Assembly (NCBI GenBank): GCA_900542235.1
Contig: UQNB01000024.1
Coordinates: 1-26,317, forward strand
DNA length: 26,317 nucleotides
Reading direction: 5' to 3'
Source of the DNA: an uncultured Collinsella sp.
GTDB taxonomy: Bacteria; Actinomycetota; Coriobacteriia; Coriobacteriales; Coriobacteriaceae
Under the pieces are notes generated by a model. That model saw only the letters and a list, made by a program, of their open reading frames with translations, made no database searches and was not told where the DNA came from. The position numbers and the translations under genes are program-made. Of the stretch, positions 15,685 through 24,016 are shown piece by piece (the first letter of the stretch is position 1; each line of letters begins with the position of its first letter).

Positions 15685-16377
15685 ATGTCGTATACGGTGA
15701 CCGAGGCCACGGTCGTCTTTCCCGATAAGAAGGCGGCCTCCTCGTTCTCGAGCGGTTATGCGTCTAAAAAGCCCTGCGCGCATATCGATTGCGATCTCGA
15801 GGGCGGTTATGAACGTTCCATTTGGATTCCCGTGCGCGTGGCGCGCCTGTACGTTAAGAACCGCCCCGATCTTCCCTGTGATTGGGATGACTTTCGTGAG
15901 GCGGTGCAGCTTATCGAACGTAAATGTGCGCTCACCATGGTGACCGAGATGCTTTCGCGCCGCGATCATGCCACAGGCGAGGTGCGCGATAAGTTGGTGC
16001 GCTATGGCTTTCGACAGCCCGCGATCGATTTTGCGGTTGCTCGAGCGACCGAGTATCGGTTTTTGGACGAGAACCGTTTTTGCTCGTACTTTATCGAAGA
16101 GCGCAAACGTCGCGGCTGGGGACAGCGCAAGATCGAGGTTGAGCTCAAGCGTCGTCATGTTGTGCTTGACGATATCCCCGGGTATCCCGAGGCATATTTT
16201 GCCGTGGATGATGACTTGGCCCGCGCTTCAGCCTTGCTCGCTAAACGTCGCGTTCCCGAGGCGCGCGCATTCGAAAAGCTCGTCAGGTTTTTGATGGGTA
16301 AAGGTTTTTCGTATCACATCGCCTCTGATGCCGTTAAGGCACGCCTCGATGCCTTAAGCGAGGAGTGCGCCGTGTAA
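15685..16377 (+). CDS. recX: RecX family regulator of RecA
   Basis: 230 residues of tandem three-helix RecX repeats. The middle (TMVTEMLSRRDHATGEVRDKL and YFIEERKRRGWGQRKIEVEL) is diagnostic, with a third repeat near 195-220 (RFLMGKGFSYHIASDAV). RecX binds in the RecA filament groove and limits its extension. The ~50-residue N-terminal extension before the first repeat is common in actinobacteria. Co-transcription with recA from the LexA-controlled promoter is inferred from the 11-nt gap. Its ribosome site is weak, which would keep RecX low relative to RecA. Confidence 0.92.
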   Translation: MSYTVTEATVVFPDKKAASSFSSGYASKKPCAHIDCDLEGGYERSIWIPVRVARLYVKNRPDLPCDWDDFREAVQLIERKCALTMVTEMLSRRDHATGEVRDKLVRYGFRQPAIDFAVARATEYRFLDENRFCSYFIEERKRRGWGQRKIEVELKRRHVVLDDIPGYPEAYFAVDDDLARASALLAKRRVPEARAFEKLVRFLMGKGFSYHIASDAVKARLDALSEECAV

Positions 16378-16439
16378 GCGTGCACCTGTTACGCCCCTGC
16401 CGTTCACCGCTTGATTGGCGCCGTGCCGGGTGCGTTTAT

Positions 16440-16468
16440 TTGACAGTTGTTGCGGTTCAACGTAGGAT
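16440..16468 (+). promoter_or_regulatory. Strong promoter upstream of rny
   Basis: A consensus TTGACA (16440-16445) and TAGGAT (16463-16468) are 17 nt apart. The transcript would carry about 160 nt of leader before the rny start at 16635. No LexA box is present. Confidence 0.7.
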
Positions 16469-16573
16469 AATCACTGTCATTTGCTTTGTGATATGTGCTC
16501 ATCTGTGATGAGTTTGTTTATATGTTTATCTGTATCCGACCCGCATAAGCTGCGCCCATATTACTCAAATGTC

Positions 16574-16599
16574 GCGAGCCGTTCGTAAGGACGGTTCGC
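16574..16599 (+). promoter_or_regulatory. Leader hairpin before rny
   Basis: A 9-bp stem (16574-16582 with 16591-16599, one G-U) with an 8-nt loop is followed by TTTGCTGTG. It could be a weak terminator or a leader structure controlling rny, for example by autoregulated cleavage. The sequence shows only the structure. Confidence 0.45.
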
Positions 16600-16634
16600 T
16601 TTGCTGTGTAACGAATCCATAAAAAGGAGTGAGC

Positions 16635-18185
16635 ATGCCTATCATTGCAGCGCTCGTTGGCCTCGTTTTGGGTGCCATCGCCGCCATTGCCTACATGCGC
16701 ACCGCCAAGCAGGGTAGTCTTCACGAGGCCGACGAAAAGATTCAGTCGGCACACGCGCAGGCAGAGTCCCTGATCGGTGATGCTAAGCGTCAGGCCGAGA
16801 CCCTCAAAAAAGAGGCTCTGCTCGAGGCTAAGGAAGAGATCATCAAGAACAAGCAGGCCGCCGAGGCCGAGGACAAGCAGCGTAAGAGCGAGATTCGCAC
16901 GCTCGAAAATCGCGTGATGCAGCGCGAGGAATCGCTCGATCGTCGCAACGATGCGCTCGATAAGCGCGAGCATCAGCTGTCCAGCCAGGCCGGTCAGGTC
17001 GAGAAGCGCTCTCGCGAGCTTGAGGAGCTCTGCGCCAAGCAGACTTCCGAGCTTGAGCGTATTGCCGACCTTACGCGCGAGGACGCTCACAAGGAGCTGC
17101 TCGACAAGGTCCGCGGCGAGGTTACCCACGAGGCGGCTACCATCATACGTGAGTCCGAGCAGCAGGTCCGCGCCGAGTGCCACAAGACCGCTCAGGAGAT
17201 TCTTTCCCTGGCGATTCAGCGTTGCGCCGCCGACCATACCGCCGAGGTCACCGTTACTTCCGTTCATATTCCCTCCGATGACCTCAAGGGTCGTATCATC
17301 GGTCGCGAGGGTCGCAACATCCGCACCTTTGAGCAGGTGTCCGGTGTCAACCTCGTGATTGACGACACCCCCGAGACCGTCGTGCTTTCGAGCTTCGATC
17401 CGGTCCGTCGTGAGACTGCCCGCGTGGCGCTCGAGAACCTCATTGCAGACGGCCGCATTCACCCCGCCCGCATCGAGGAGATGTATCACAAGGCCGCCGA
17501 CTTGGTTCAGCAGCGTGTGCGCGAGGCTGGCGAGCAGGCCGCCTTCGATACCGGTATCCACGATCTGCACCCCGAGATCGTCAAGACCCTGGGTGCTCTT
17601 CGCTACCGCACCTCGTTTGGCCAGAACGTGCTGCAGCACTCGCTTGAGGTCTCCGACCTGTGTGGCGTTATGGCCTCCGAACTTGGCCTGGATGTTGTGA
17701 CTGCCAAGCGCGCCGGTCTTCTGCACGACCTGGGCAAGGCCATCGACCATGACGTTGAGGGTCCGCATGCTGTGATTGGTGCTGAGCTTGCCCGCCGTTA
17801 TGGCGAGAAGCCCGTTATTGTCCACGCGATCGAGGCCCATCATGCCGACGTCGATCCCAACACGGTGCTCGACGTTCTGGTCCAGGCTGCCGATGCCGTC
17901 TCCGCTTCTCGCCCCGGTGCCCGCCGCGAGTCGGCCGAGAACTACATCAAGCGCCTTGAGAAGCTCGAGGAGATCGCCAACTCTCACGACGGCGTCGAGC
18001 GTACCTATGCCATGCAGGCCGGTCGCGAAGTCCATGTCATGGTCCAGCCGGATAAGATCTCCGATGCCCAGTCCACGGTGCTTGCGCACGATATCGCCCA
18101 CCAGATCGAGGAAGAGATGGAATATCCCGGTCAGGTGCGCGTTGTCGTGATTCGCGAGAGCCGTGCCGTCGATATCGCTAAATAA
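16635..18185 (+). CDS. rny: Ribonuclease Y
   Basis: A membrane-anchored endoribonuclease that initiates mRNA decay. The 516 residues give one N-terminal transmembrane helix (about 3-21) and a long charged coiled coil (~30-190). A KH RNA-binding domain follows (about 205-270, with IIGREGRNIRTFE), then an HD phosphohydrolase domain whose metal-binding His-Asp is H364-D365 in LLHDLGKA. ATG 16635 is chosen because AAGGAG (16624-16629) sits 5 nt upstream; GTG 16629 would overlap that site. Only 1 nt separates its stop from the next gene, so the GHKL ATPase is probably translationally coupled. Confidence 0.97.
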   Translation: MPIIAALVGLVLGAIAAIAYMRTAKQGSLHEADEKIQSAHAQAESLIGDAKRQAETLKKEALLEAKEEIIKNKQAAEAEDKQRKSEIRTLENRVMQREESLDRRNDALDKREHQLSSQAGQVEKRSRELEELCAKQTSELERIADLTREDAHKELLDKVRGEVTHEAATIIRESEQQVRAECHKTAQEILSLAIQRCAADHTAEVTVTSVHIPSDDLKGRIIGREGRNIRTFEQVSGVNLVIDDTPETVVLSSFDPVRRETARVALENLIADGRIHPARIEEMYHKAADLVQQRVREAGEQAAFDTGIHDLHPEIVKTLGALRYRTSFGQNVLQHSLEVSDLCGVMASELGLDVVTAKRAGLLHDLGKAIDHDVEGPHAVIGAELARRYGEKPVIVHAIEAHHADVDPNTVLDVLVQAADAVSASRPGARRESAENYIKRLEKLEEIANSHDGVERTYAMQAGREVHVMVQPDKISDAQSTVLAHDIAHQIEEEMEYPGQVRVVVIRESRAVDIAK

Positions 18186-18186
18186 C

Positions 18187-19272
18187 ATGAACGACGCGAA
18201 CGAGCTCATCTCATTTATCGCGTCGATGTCGGGGGAGGGCAACCTTCGCGTCGAGGAAAACCTTGGCGAGGGGTATGTCCGCCTCCGCGTTTCGGAGGCC
18301 GAGCGCCGTCAAGCGAAGCATGACATTCAGCATGTAGAGGACATTGTCATCGAGATGCTGCGTAATGCTCGTGATGCCGGAGCCGATAAGGTCTATCTTT
18401 CCACGACCAAGGAGGAGGGTGTTCGCACCCTCCTCTTCCTGGATAACGGTTCGGGTGTGCCGCAGGATATGCAGGAGCGTATCTTCGATGCCCGTGTCAC
18501 CTCCAAGCTCGAGAGCATGAAAATGGACCGTTGGGGTGTTCACGGTCGTGGTATGGCGTTGTTCTCTATCAAGCAGAACACGGATGAGGCACGCGTTGTT
18601 ACATCGGGCGTCGATTTGGGCTCCGCGTTTAAGGTGTGCGTTGCTACCGATCGCTTGGGTGAGCGCGCCGACCAGTCGAGCTGGCCTCAGGCGGTTAAAG
18701 ACGAAGACGGCCGCTATGTATGTGCTCGCGGCCCCCACAACATCATTCGCGCGGCCTGTGAGTTTGCCCTTGAGGAGCTGCGTTGCTGCGATGTGTATCT
18801 GGGCTCTCCGTCCGAGATCGCTGCGACCCTGTACGCTCAGGCTTCGAGTCGTCTCGATACGTCGCGTCTGCTCTTTATCGATGACGAGTGCGAGCTTCCG
18901 GTTGTCGATCGTTTGGGCCTTGCCTCGGATGCCGAGGACTTTATCCGGATCTGCTCCGGGTTGGGTCTCGAGATGTCCGAGCGCACTGCCCACCGTATTC
19001 TGTCGGGACAGATTAAGCCCGTTCGCGGCGTTACCGCGCGCCTGCTGCGCGAGCGTGATTCCACCTCGCAAGCGCCGGCTCCCGTCGATCTTGCCAAGGA
19101 CCGTCGAGGTCTTCGCATCGCCAAGGATGATATGGCGCAGTTTTCGCGTGCGGTCGAGCGTGACTTTAATGACCTCGCTGCCCGGTATTACCTCAATCTG
19201 TGCGGCGACCCTAAGATTCGCGTTTCGCGTGATCGCATCACGGTGACGTTCGATCTTGCCAAAGAGGAATAA
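18187..19272 (+). CDS. MutL-like GHKL ATPase of unknown function
   Basis: 361 residues with a Bergerat-fold ATPase in the N-terminal half. The N box is IEMLRNARDAGAD (E56, N60), followed by DNGSGVP (D86) and a lid GVHGRGMALFSIK (G117-G122). The wording of the N box, the TSKLESM stretch and the lid resembles MutL/HSP90-type ATPases more than sensor kinases, and no histidine-phosphoacceptor domain is seen. However, MutL's conserved transducer and C-terminal nuclease/dimer domains are not recognisable. The C-terminal ~170 residues match nothing I know. It lies 1 nt after rny and 74 nt before spoVS. ATG 18187 is chosen; starts upstream run inside rny. Function is not inferable beyond ATP-dependent conformational switching. 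Confidence 0.8.
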   Translation: MNDANELISFIASMSGEGNLRVEENLGEGYVRLRVSEAERRQAKHDIQHVEDIVIEMLRNARDAGADKVYLSTTKEEGVRTLLFLDNGSGVPQDMQERIFDARVTSKLESMKMDRWGVHGRGMALFSIKQNTDEARVVTSGVDLGSAFKVCVATDRLGERADQSSWPQAVKDEDGRYVCARGPHNIIRAACEFALEELRCCDVYLGSPSEIAATLYAQASSRLDTSRLLFIDDECELPVVDRLGLASDAEDFIRICSGLGLEMSERTAHRILSGQIKPVRGVTARLLRERDSTSQAPAPVDLAKDRRGLRIAKDDMAQFSRAVERDFNDLAARYYLNLCGDPKIRVSRDRITVTFDLAKEE

Positions 19273-19279
19273 AATCTTT

Positions 19280-19295
19280 ACCGAGTCCGCTCGGT
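19280..19295 (+). other. Small hairpin between the GHKL gene and spoVS
   Basis: ACCGAG-TCCG-CTCGGT forms a perfect 6-bp stem with a 4-nt loop. No T run follows, so it is unlikely to terminate. It might be a processing site or attenuating structure that adjusts spoVS levels. Confidence 0.4.
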
Positions 19296-19346
19296 ACGAT
19301 ACAGTTATTGCAGTTAAAACGTACTTTTAAACGCAGGAGTTTCTTC

Positions 19347-19664
19347 ATGGATTGCCTGAAGGTATCAAGCAAATCATCGCCCGCGTCCGTTGCCGGCGCC
19401 ATTGCCGGCATGGTCAAAGATGGCGTCCCCGTCAACATTCAGTGCGTCGGCGCCGGTGCCGTCAACCAGGCCATCAAGGCCGTTGCCATTGCGCGCGGCT
19501 TTCTGATTCCGACCGGCTTTGATGTCTCCTGCGCGCCGGTGTTCTCCGACATCCTCATTAACGGGGAGTCGCGCACGGCAATTCGTCTCTCTATCTACGT
19601 TCACCAGATTAATCGGGCTGCTATGGATAACGTCGTCATGGACGACGTTAAGCCTGTTGCGTAA
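19347..19664 (+). CDS. spoVS: Stage V sporulation protein S (SpoVS) family
   Basis: 105 residues. The first ~85 match the SpoVS family closely (LKVSSKSSPASVAGAIAG, VGAGAVNQAIKAVAIARG, then an FSDILINGESRTAI strand). The final ~20 residues are extra compared with Bacillus SpoVS (about 86). SpoVS is a small Alba-like, probably nucleic-acid-binding protein that affects spore coat and core dehydration in Bacillus, but it is also found in non-sporulating bacteria. ATG 19347 follows CAGGAG (19334-19339). The neighbouring rny is commonly seen near spoVS in Firmicutes as well. A general nucleic-acid role linked to RNase Y is a guess. Confidence 0.92.
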   Translation: MDCLKVSSKSSPASVAGAIAGMVKDGVPVNIQCVGAGAVNQAIKAVAIARGFLIPTGFDVSCAPVFSDILINGESRTAIRLSIYVHQINRAAMDNVVMDDVKPVA

Positions 19665-19729
19665 ACGAGCCATCTGCACGCTTGTAGCACCTATGCGCCC
19701 CGTCGACACCATCGTTAGGATGTAAGCTC

Positions 19730-21100
19730 ATGGACCAGCGTTCCGTACGCGATATTCTTGCCGGTAAAACCTACTTTATCCGCACATTCGGCTGCCAGAT
19801 GAATCAGCACGACTCCGAGCGCGTGAGTGGCTTGCTCGATTCGTATGGCTGTCTTATGGCGCTCGATCCCGAGCATGCCGATATTGTCGTGTTCATGACG
19901 TGCTGTGTGCGCGAGGCTGCCGATACTCGCCTCTATGGTCAGTGCAATTCCTGCAAGAGCCTGCCTCCTTCGCCTTCGGGTAAGCGTGTGGTCGCCGTGG
20001 GCGGCTGCATCGCCCAGCGCGATGGCGAGGGCTTGCTCACCAACGTCGATAACGTCAACGTCATTTTTGGCACCCATTCCATTGCTCACGTGGCCGAGCT
20101 TGTCGCCGAGGCGTTTTTGGATGGCAAGCGCCATATCCGTACGAATGAGCATGAGGATACCGACGCCATGAGTATGCCGTGGCATCGCGAGACGCAGTAT
20201 CACGCCTGGGTGCCTATCATGACGGGCTGCAACAACTTCTGCACGTACTGCATCGTGCCGTACGTCCGTGGTCGTGAGAAGAGTCGTCCCTTCGAGGAGA
20301 TTGTCGACGAGGTTACCGGGCTTGTGCGTCAGGGCGTGCGCGAGATTACGCTGCTGGGCCAAAACGTTAACTCCTACGGTCGCGATCTCTTTGGTAAGCC
20401 GCGTTTTGCCGATCTGCTGCGCGCCGTGGGCGATACGGGCGTAGAGCGTATCTTCTTTACCTCTTCTCATCCTAAGGATCTGCTGCCCGAGACCATTGAT
20501 GCTATGGCCGAGACGCCTGCCGTCATGCCGCAGCTTCACCTGGCCGTTCAGTCGGGTTCCACGCGCATTCTTAAAGAGATGAATCGTCGTTATACGCGCG
20601 AGGATTATTTGGGCCTGGTCGATCGTATTCGTAACCGTATGCCCGATATTGCGCTTTCGACCGATATCATCGTGGGTTTCCCGGGCGAGACCGAGGAAGA
20701 CTTTGAGCAGACGCTGTCGCTTGCCGAGACTGTGCGCTATGCCCAAGCCTACACGTTTATTTACTCCAAGCGCGCCGGTACCCCGGCAGCTGAGATTTAT
20801 GATCCCACCCCGCATGAGGTTATCCTTGAGCGCTTTAACCGTCTGGTCAAGGTTATCGAGACGACGGCACACGAGTATAACCAGGGCGAACTTCACACCG
20901 TGGTGCCTGCACTTATTGAGGGTACGAGCAAGAAGAACGACGCTGTCCTTCTGGGCAAGAGCCCTAAGAACCAGACGGTGCATGCGCCGATTCCTGCTGG
21001 CTATAGCATCGATCAGCTTATCGGCAAGATCGTCGATGTTGATATTGATGTCGCCAAGACGTGGTATCTGTCTGGTTCCGTCGTGGGCGAGCCTCGCTAA
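19730..21100 (+). CDS. miaB: tRNA-2-methylthio-N6-dimethylallyladenosine synthase MiaB
   Basis: A radical-SAM methylthiotransferase that converts i6A37 to ms2i6A37 in tRNAs reading UNN codons. The 456 residues carry the first-cluster cysteines C22 (in TFGCQMNQHDSE), C58 and C93. The radical-SAM motif GCNNFCTYC follows (C167, C171, C174), with a C-terminal TRAM domain (about 385-452). TFGCQMN and VPYVRGREKSR are MiaB signatures. It is followed by miaA, which makes its substrate, with a TAATG overlap. No clear promoter is visible in the 65-nt gap after spoVS. Confidence 0.96.
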   Translation: MDQRSVRDILAGKTYFIRTFGCQMNQHDSERVSGLLDSYGCLMALDPEHADIVVFMTCCVREAADTRLYGQCNSCKSLPPSPSGKRVVAVGGCIAQRDGEGLLTNVDNVNVIFGTHSIAHVAELVAEAFLDGKRHIRTNEHEDTDAMSMPWHRETQYHAWVPIMTGCNNFCTYCIVPYVRGREKSRPFEEIVDEVTGLVRQGVREITLLGQNVNSYGRDLFGKPRFADLLRAVGDTGVERIFFTSSHPKDLLPETIDAMAETPAVMPQLHLAVQSGSTRILKEMNRRYTREDYLGLVDRIRNRMPDIALSTDIIVGFPGETEEDFEQTLSLAETVRYAQAYTFIYSKRAGTPAAEIYDPTPHEVILERFNRLVKVIETTAHEYNQGELHTVVPALIEGTSKKNDAVLLGKSPKNQTVHAPIPAGYSIDQLIGKIVDVDIDVAKTWYLSGSVVGEPR

Positions 21101-22038
21101 TGATTTCCCCCGGTGCAAGCCTTTCTGCCGTAGCGATTGTCGGTCCGACGGCGGTCGGCAAAAGCGATGTTGCCGACCGCCTGGCCGCTCGTCTTTCGTC
21201 CGAAGTGTTGTCGTGTGACGCGATGCAAATCTATCGCGGCATGGACATCGGTACGGCCAAAATGATGCCTGAGGAGTGCTCGGCACCTCTGCGCCTTATC
21301 GATATCGTGGATCCCGGCGTCGCGTATTCTGCTGCGCTCTACCAGTCGGACGCCCGAGCACATGTCGAGCGTTTGCTTGGCGAGCAGCGTCTTCCGGTCT
21401 TTTGCGGCGGTACGGGCTTGTATCTCAAGGCCGCTCTCGATGAAATGGATTTTCCTTCGGGAGAACTCGAGGACGAACGCCGCGTGGGCTATCAGGAGCT
21501 TGCCGAGCGCATTGGCGAGGAAGCATTGCATGCCCTGCTTGCCGAGCGCGACCCCGAATCAGCTGCCGTGATTCATCCCCATAACGTGCGTCGTGTGATT
21601 CGTGCGCTCGAGATGCACGATGATGGCGTGTCATATGCCCAGCAGAAGTCGAAATTCAGTGTTCCGCGTGAGCGTTATCATGCCTTGTGGTTTGGTCTGA
21701 CGCGTAGTCGTGAAGTGCTCTATGAGCGCATTAACCTGCGTGTCGACCTTATGTTTGAGCAGGGGCTGGTTGATGAGGTCCGTGGCCTTATGGATCAGGG
21801 CCTGGGTGATGCACTCACGTCGATGCAGGCAATCGGTTACAAAGAGATTATTGATGCCTTGCGAGGCGTTATTACCATGGATGAGGCCCGTGAGCTTATC
21901 AAGATGCGTTCACGTCGCTATGCCAAGCGCCAGCTTTCCTGGTTTAAACGTGACGATCGCATCGTGTGGTTCGATATGGATGAGTTTACGATCGATGAGG
22001 TCGTTAATGATATTTACCATCGCATCGAGGCTGCCTAA
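21100..22038 (+). CDS. miaA: tRNA dimethylallyltransferase MiaA
   Basis: Transfers dimethylallyl from DMAPP to N6 of A37 in tRNA, the step before MiaB. The 312 residues show the P-loop GPTAVGKSD (12-20), CDAMQIYRGMDIGTAK (the DSxQ-type substrate motif with Ala in place of Ser), GGTGLYL and QAIGYKEI. The start ATG 21100 overlaps the miaB TAA (TAATG), and its own TAA overlaps the hflX ATG in the same way. The three genes are thus translationally coupled. A frame-compatible GTG at 21061 lies inside miaB and is rejected. Confidence 0.96.
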   Translation: MISPGASLSAVAIVGPTAVGKSDVADRLAARLSSEVLSCDAMQIYRGMDIGTAKMMPEECSAPLRLIDIVDPGVAYSAALYQSDARAHVERLLGEQRLPVFCGGTGLYLKAALDEMDFPSGELEDERRVGYQELAERIGEEALHALLAERDPESAAVIHPHNVRRVIRALEMHDDGVSYAQQKSKFSVPRERYHALWFGLTRSREVLYERINLRVDLMFEQGLVDEVRGLMDQGLGDALTSMQAIGYKEIIDALRGVITMDEARELIKMRSRRYAKRQLSWFKRDDRIVWFDMDEFTIDEVVNDIYHRIEAA

Positions 22039-23327
22039 TGGCTCGTTTCCCTTTGGTCCCCACGGCGCCTGAACCCGAGCGCGCCATCTTGGTTGGTGTT
22101 GAGTGGCGCGATAACGCCTGGCCGCTCGACCGTTCGCTCGACGAGCTCGAGCGTCTTGCGCACACTGCTGGGGCCCAATGCGTGGCACGCTTGTCGCAGC
22201 GCCTGGTCAAACCCTATCCCAAATCGTTTATCGGCTCTGGCAAGGTCGAGGAGCTGTGCGGTTTGGTGCATCGCATGGATGCGGACGTTGTTATCTTTGA
22301 CGACGACCTGACTCCTTCACAGCAGTCCTATCTTGAGAAAGCCGTGGGCGAACCGGTCAAGATTATTGACCGTACGGCGTTGATTTTGGATATCTTTGGT
22401 CTGCATGCCCAGACGCGTGAGGGCCGCTTGCAGGTGCAGCTGGCACAGTTGCAGTACCTGCTGCCTCGTTTGCGAGGTATGTGGAGCCACCTTGCCAAGG
22501 AACAGACGCGTGGCGGTATTGGCTCGCGCTTTGGCCAGGGCGAAAGCCAGCTCGAGGTCGACCGTCGTCTGATTCGCAATAAGATCGCTGCGCTTCGACG
22601 CGAACTGAAACAGGTTGAGCAACGTCGCGATGTGCAATCGAAAAGCCGTATTGAATCGCCAGCGTTTCGCGTTGCGTTGGCTGGCTACACCAATGCCGGC
22701 AAGTCGACGTTGCTTAATCGTTTGACGGGATCCACGGTACTTTCGCAGGATAAGCTGTTTGCCACGCTCGATCCTACAACGCGCTCGTACCGTTTGCCCG
22801 GTGGCCGTGGCATGACGATCACCGATACCGTCGGCTTTATTCAAAAGCTGCCCCATGGCCTGGTCGACGCGTTTAAATCCACGCTTTCCGAGGTGCTCGG
22901 CGCCGATTTGATTCTTAAAGTTGTAGACGCTTCCGATGAGGATTACGAGCGTCAGCTCGAGGCGGTTGATCGTGTCCTTGACGAGATTGGTGCCGGTGAG
23001 CGCCTGACGCTTACTGTGTTCAATAAAATTGATCTGCTCGATAGCGTCGACCGCTTGAGCTTCCGCCGACGCTATCCCGAGGCGGTGCTGTTCTCGGCTC
23101 AGACGGGTGAGGGTCTTGATGACTTAGTCGACCGCATCGCTCGTGAAGCGGCCGCCACGGACGTGTTGCTCTCGGCCGATATCCCGTATCGAGAGGGCGC
23201 TTTAATCACGCTCGTGCACGAACAGGGAACCCTTCTGCACGAGGAATATCTTGAGGGCGGCGTTCGTATTGTGGCAAAGCTGCCGGCCCGTATCGCACCA
23301 CGTCTTGAGCGTTACCGAACGGAATAA
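22038..23327 (+). CDS. hflX: Ribosome-associated GTPase HflX
   Basis: A GTPase that binds the 50S subunit and splits stalled ribosomes under stress. The 429 residues hold the N-terminal HflX domain (GSGKVEEL near 66, and GIGSRFGQGESQLEVDRR in the coiled linker) and the G domain: G1 GYTNAGKST (216-224), G2 around FATLDPTTR, G3 DTVGFI (263-268), G4 NKID (329-332) and G5 SAQTGEGL. A short C-terminal domain follows. ATG 22038 overlaps the miaA stop. The miaA-hflX pairing is also seen in E. coli (with hfq between). Its 3' end overlaps the convergent acyltransferase-like gene by 16 nt. Confidence 0.96.
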   Translation: MARFPLVPTAPEPERAILVGVEWRDNAWPLDRSLDELERLAHTAGAQCVARLSQRLVKPYPKSFIGSGKVEELCGLVHRMDADVVIFDDDLTPSQQSYLEKAVGEPVKIIDRTALILDIFGLHAQTREGRLQVQLAQLQYLLPRLRGMWSHLAKEQTRGGIGSRFGQGESQLEVDRRLIRNKIAALRRELKQVEQRRDVQSKSRIESPAFRVALAGYTNAGKSTLLNRLTGSTVLSQDKLFATLDPTTRSYRLPGGRGMTITDTVGFIQKLPHGLVDAFKSTLSEVLGADLILKVVDASDEDYERQLEAVDRVLDEIGAGERLTLTVFNKIDLLDSVDRLSFRRRYPEAVLFSAQTGEGLDDLVDRIAREAAATDVLLSADIPYREGALITLVHEQGTLLHEEYLEGGVRIVAKLPARIAPRLERYRTE

Positions 23328-24016
23328 ATCAGCTCCAGTACGCCCAATATAACGGGCTGATGAAGCAGATAGAACGGTAGTGCATGGCGTCCGAGGCTTG
23401 CGAGCACGGGGATGGGATTCTCATAGGCCCATACTGGTGCCTCGCAGTTTGATTCCTGTGCCGTTCGAGCGGCAAAGAAGCCTGCGAGGTACATAAAATA
23501 GAATGGGATGAGCGGATAGTAATCACCGGAGACAAAGTCTGGACCTGGGAACCCCAGCCAAGCTAGATAGGGGATAGGGTAGACCGCTTTAGGAATGCTC
23601 CAGGTACAGGCAAAGAGTATGAGGCAAAACGTTATACCCCATACTGCCGGCACTCTATCGAGAACCGGGCGCGCGAGCGCGACAATGGCAGTGCACGTCG
23701 CCATGCAGAAAATGATGCCGAAGTTCACCGAGTCATCAACCGAGACGAACGTCGTTGCAATCCATACGACCAAAGCGGCAGCGGCATATTTGGCGGCACG
23801 CTTGATGTTGTTGCGCGAGAGGGTGCACATCCAGCCGGCAATAAATAAAAATACCCAACTGATGCTGGCACGCCAGATGTCCTGGAAGATGGTCTGGGTA
23901 AACCAGGGCATCTCCCAACCATATAGGTAGGCAAGGTCGTAGCAGGCATGAAATCCCGCCATCGATAGCATGGTAAACCCGCGAATGGTATCAAAGACGG
24001 TGATGCGTTTTTGCAT
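23312..24016 (-). CDS. Heparan-alpha-glucosaminide N-acetyltransferase-like membrane protein (DUF1624)
   Basis: 234 residues with about seven hydrophobic helices. The N-terminus RITVFDTIRGFTMLSMAGFHACYDL, with a conserved Asp-x-x-Arg-Gly and a buried His, is typical of the DUF1624/HGSNAT-like acyltransferase superfamily. PFYLLHQPV near the C-terminus is also typical. Relatives move acyl groups across the membrane to sugars or polymers; the substrate is unknown here. Its ATG overlaps the lexA stop (TAATG on the - strand), so it is translationally coupled to lexA and would share its SOS regulation. It converges with hflX, overlapping by 16 nt. It is predicted to be integral to the cytoplasmic membrane. 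Confidence 0.8.
   Translation of the reverse strand: MQKRITVFDTIRGFTMLSMAGFHACYDLAYLYGWEMPWFTQTIFQDIWRASISWVFLFIAGWMCTLSRNNIKRAAKYAAAALVVWIATTFVSVDDSVNFGIIFCMATCTAIVALARPVLDRVPAVWGITFCLILFACTWSIPKAVYPIPYLAWLGFPGPDFVSGDYYPLIPFYFMYLAGFFAARTAQESNCEAPVWAYENPIPVLASLGRHALPFYLLHQPVILGVLELIYSVR

Noticed and set aside
16629..16634. GTG start for rny two codons upstream
   Set aside because: It would overlap the AAGGAG ribosome site; ATG 16635 is correctly spaced.
18187..19272. Two-component sensor histidine kinase
   Set aside because: There is no histidine-phosphoacceptor (H box) domain, no transmembrane sensor and no adjacent response regulator; the ATPase motifs are MutL/HSP90-like.
19715..21286. 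523-codon open frame on the - strand over miaB
   Set aside because: It is antisense to miaB and the miaA start, with no recognisable domain.
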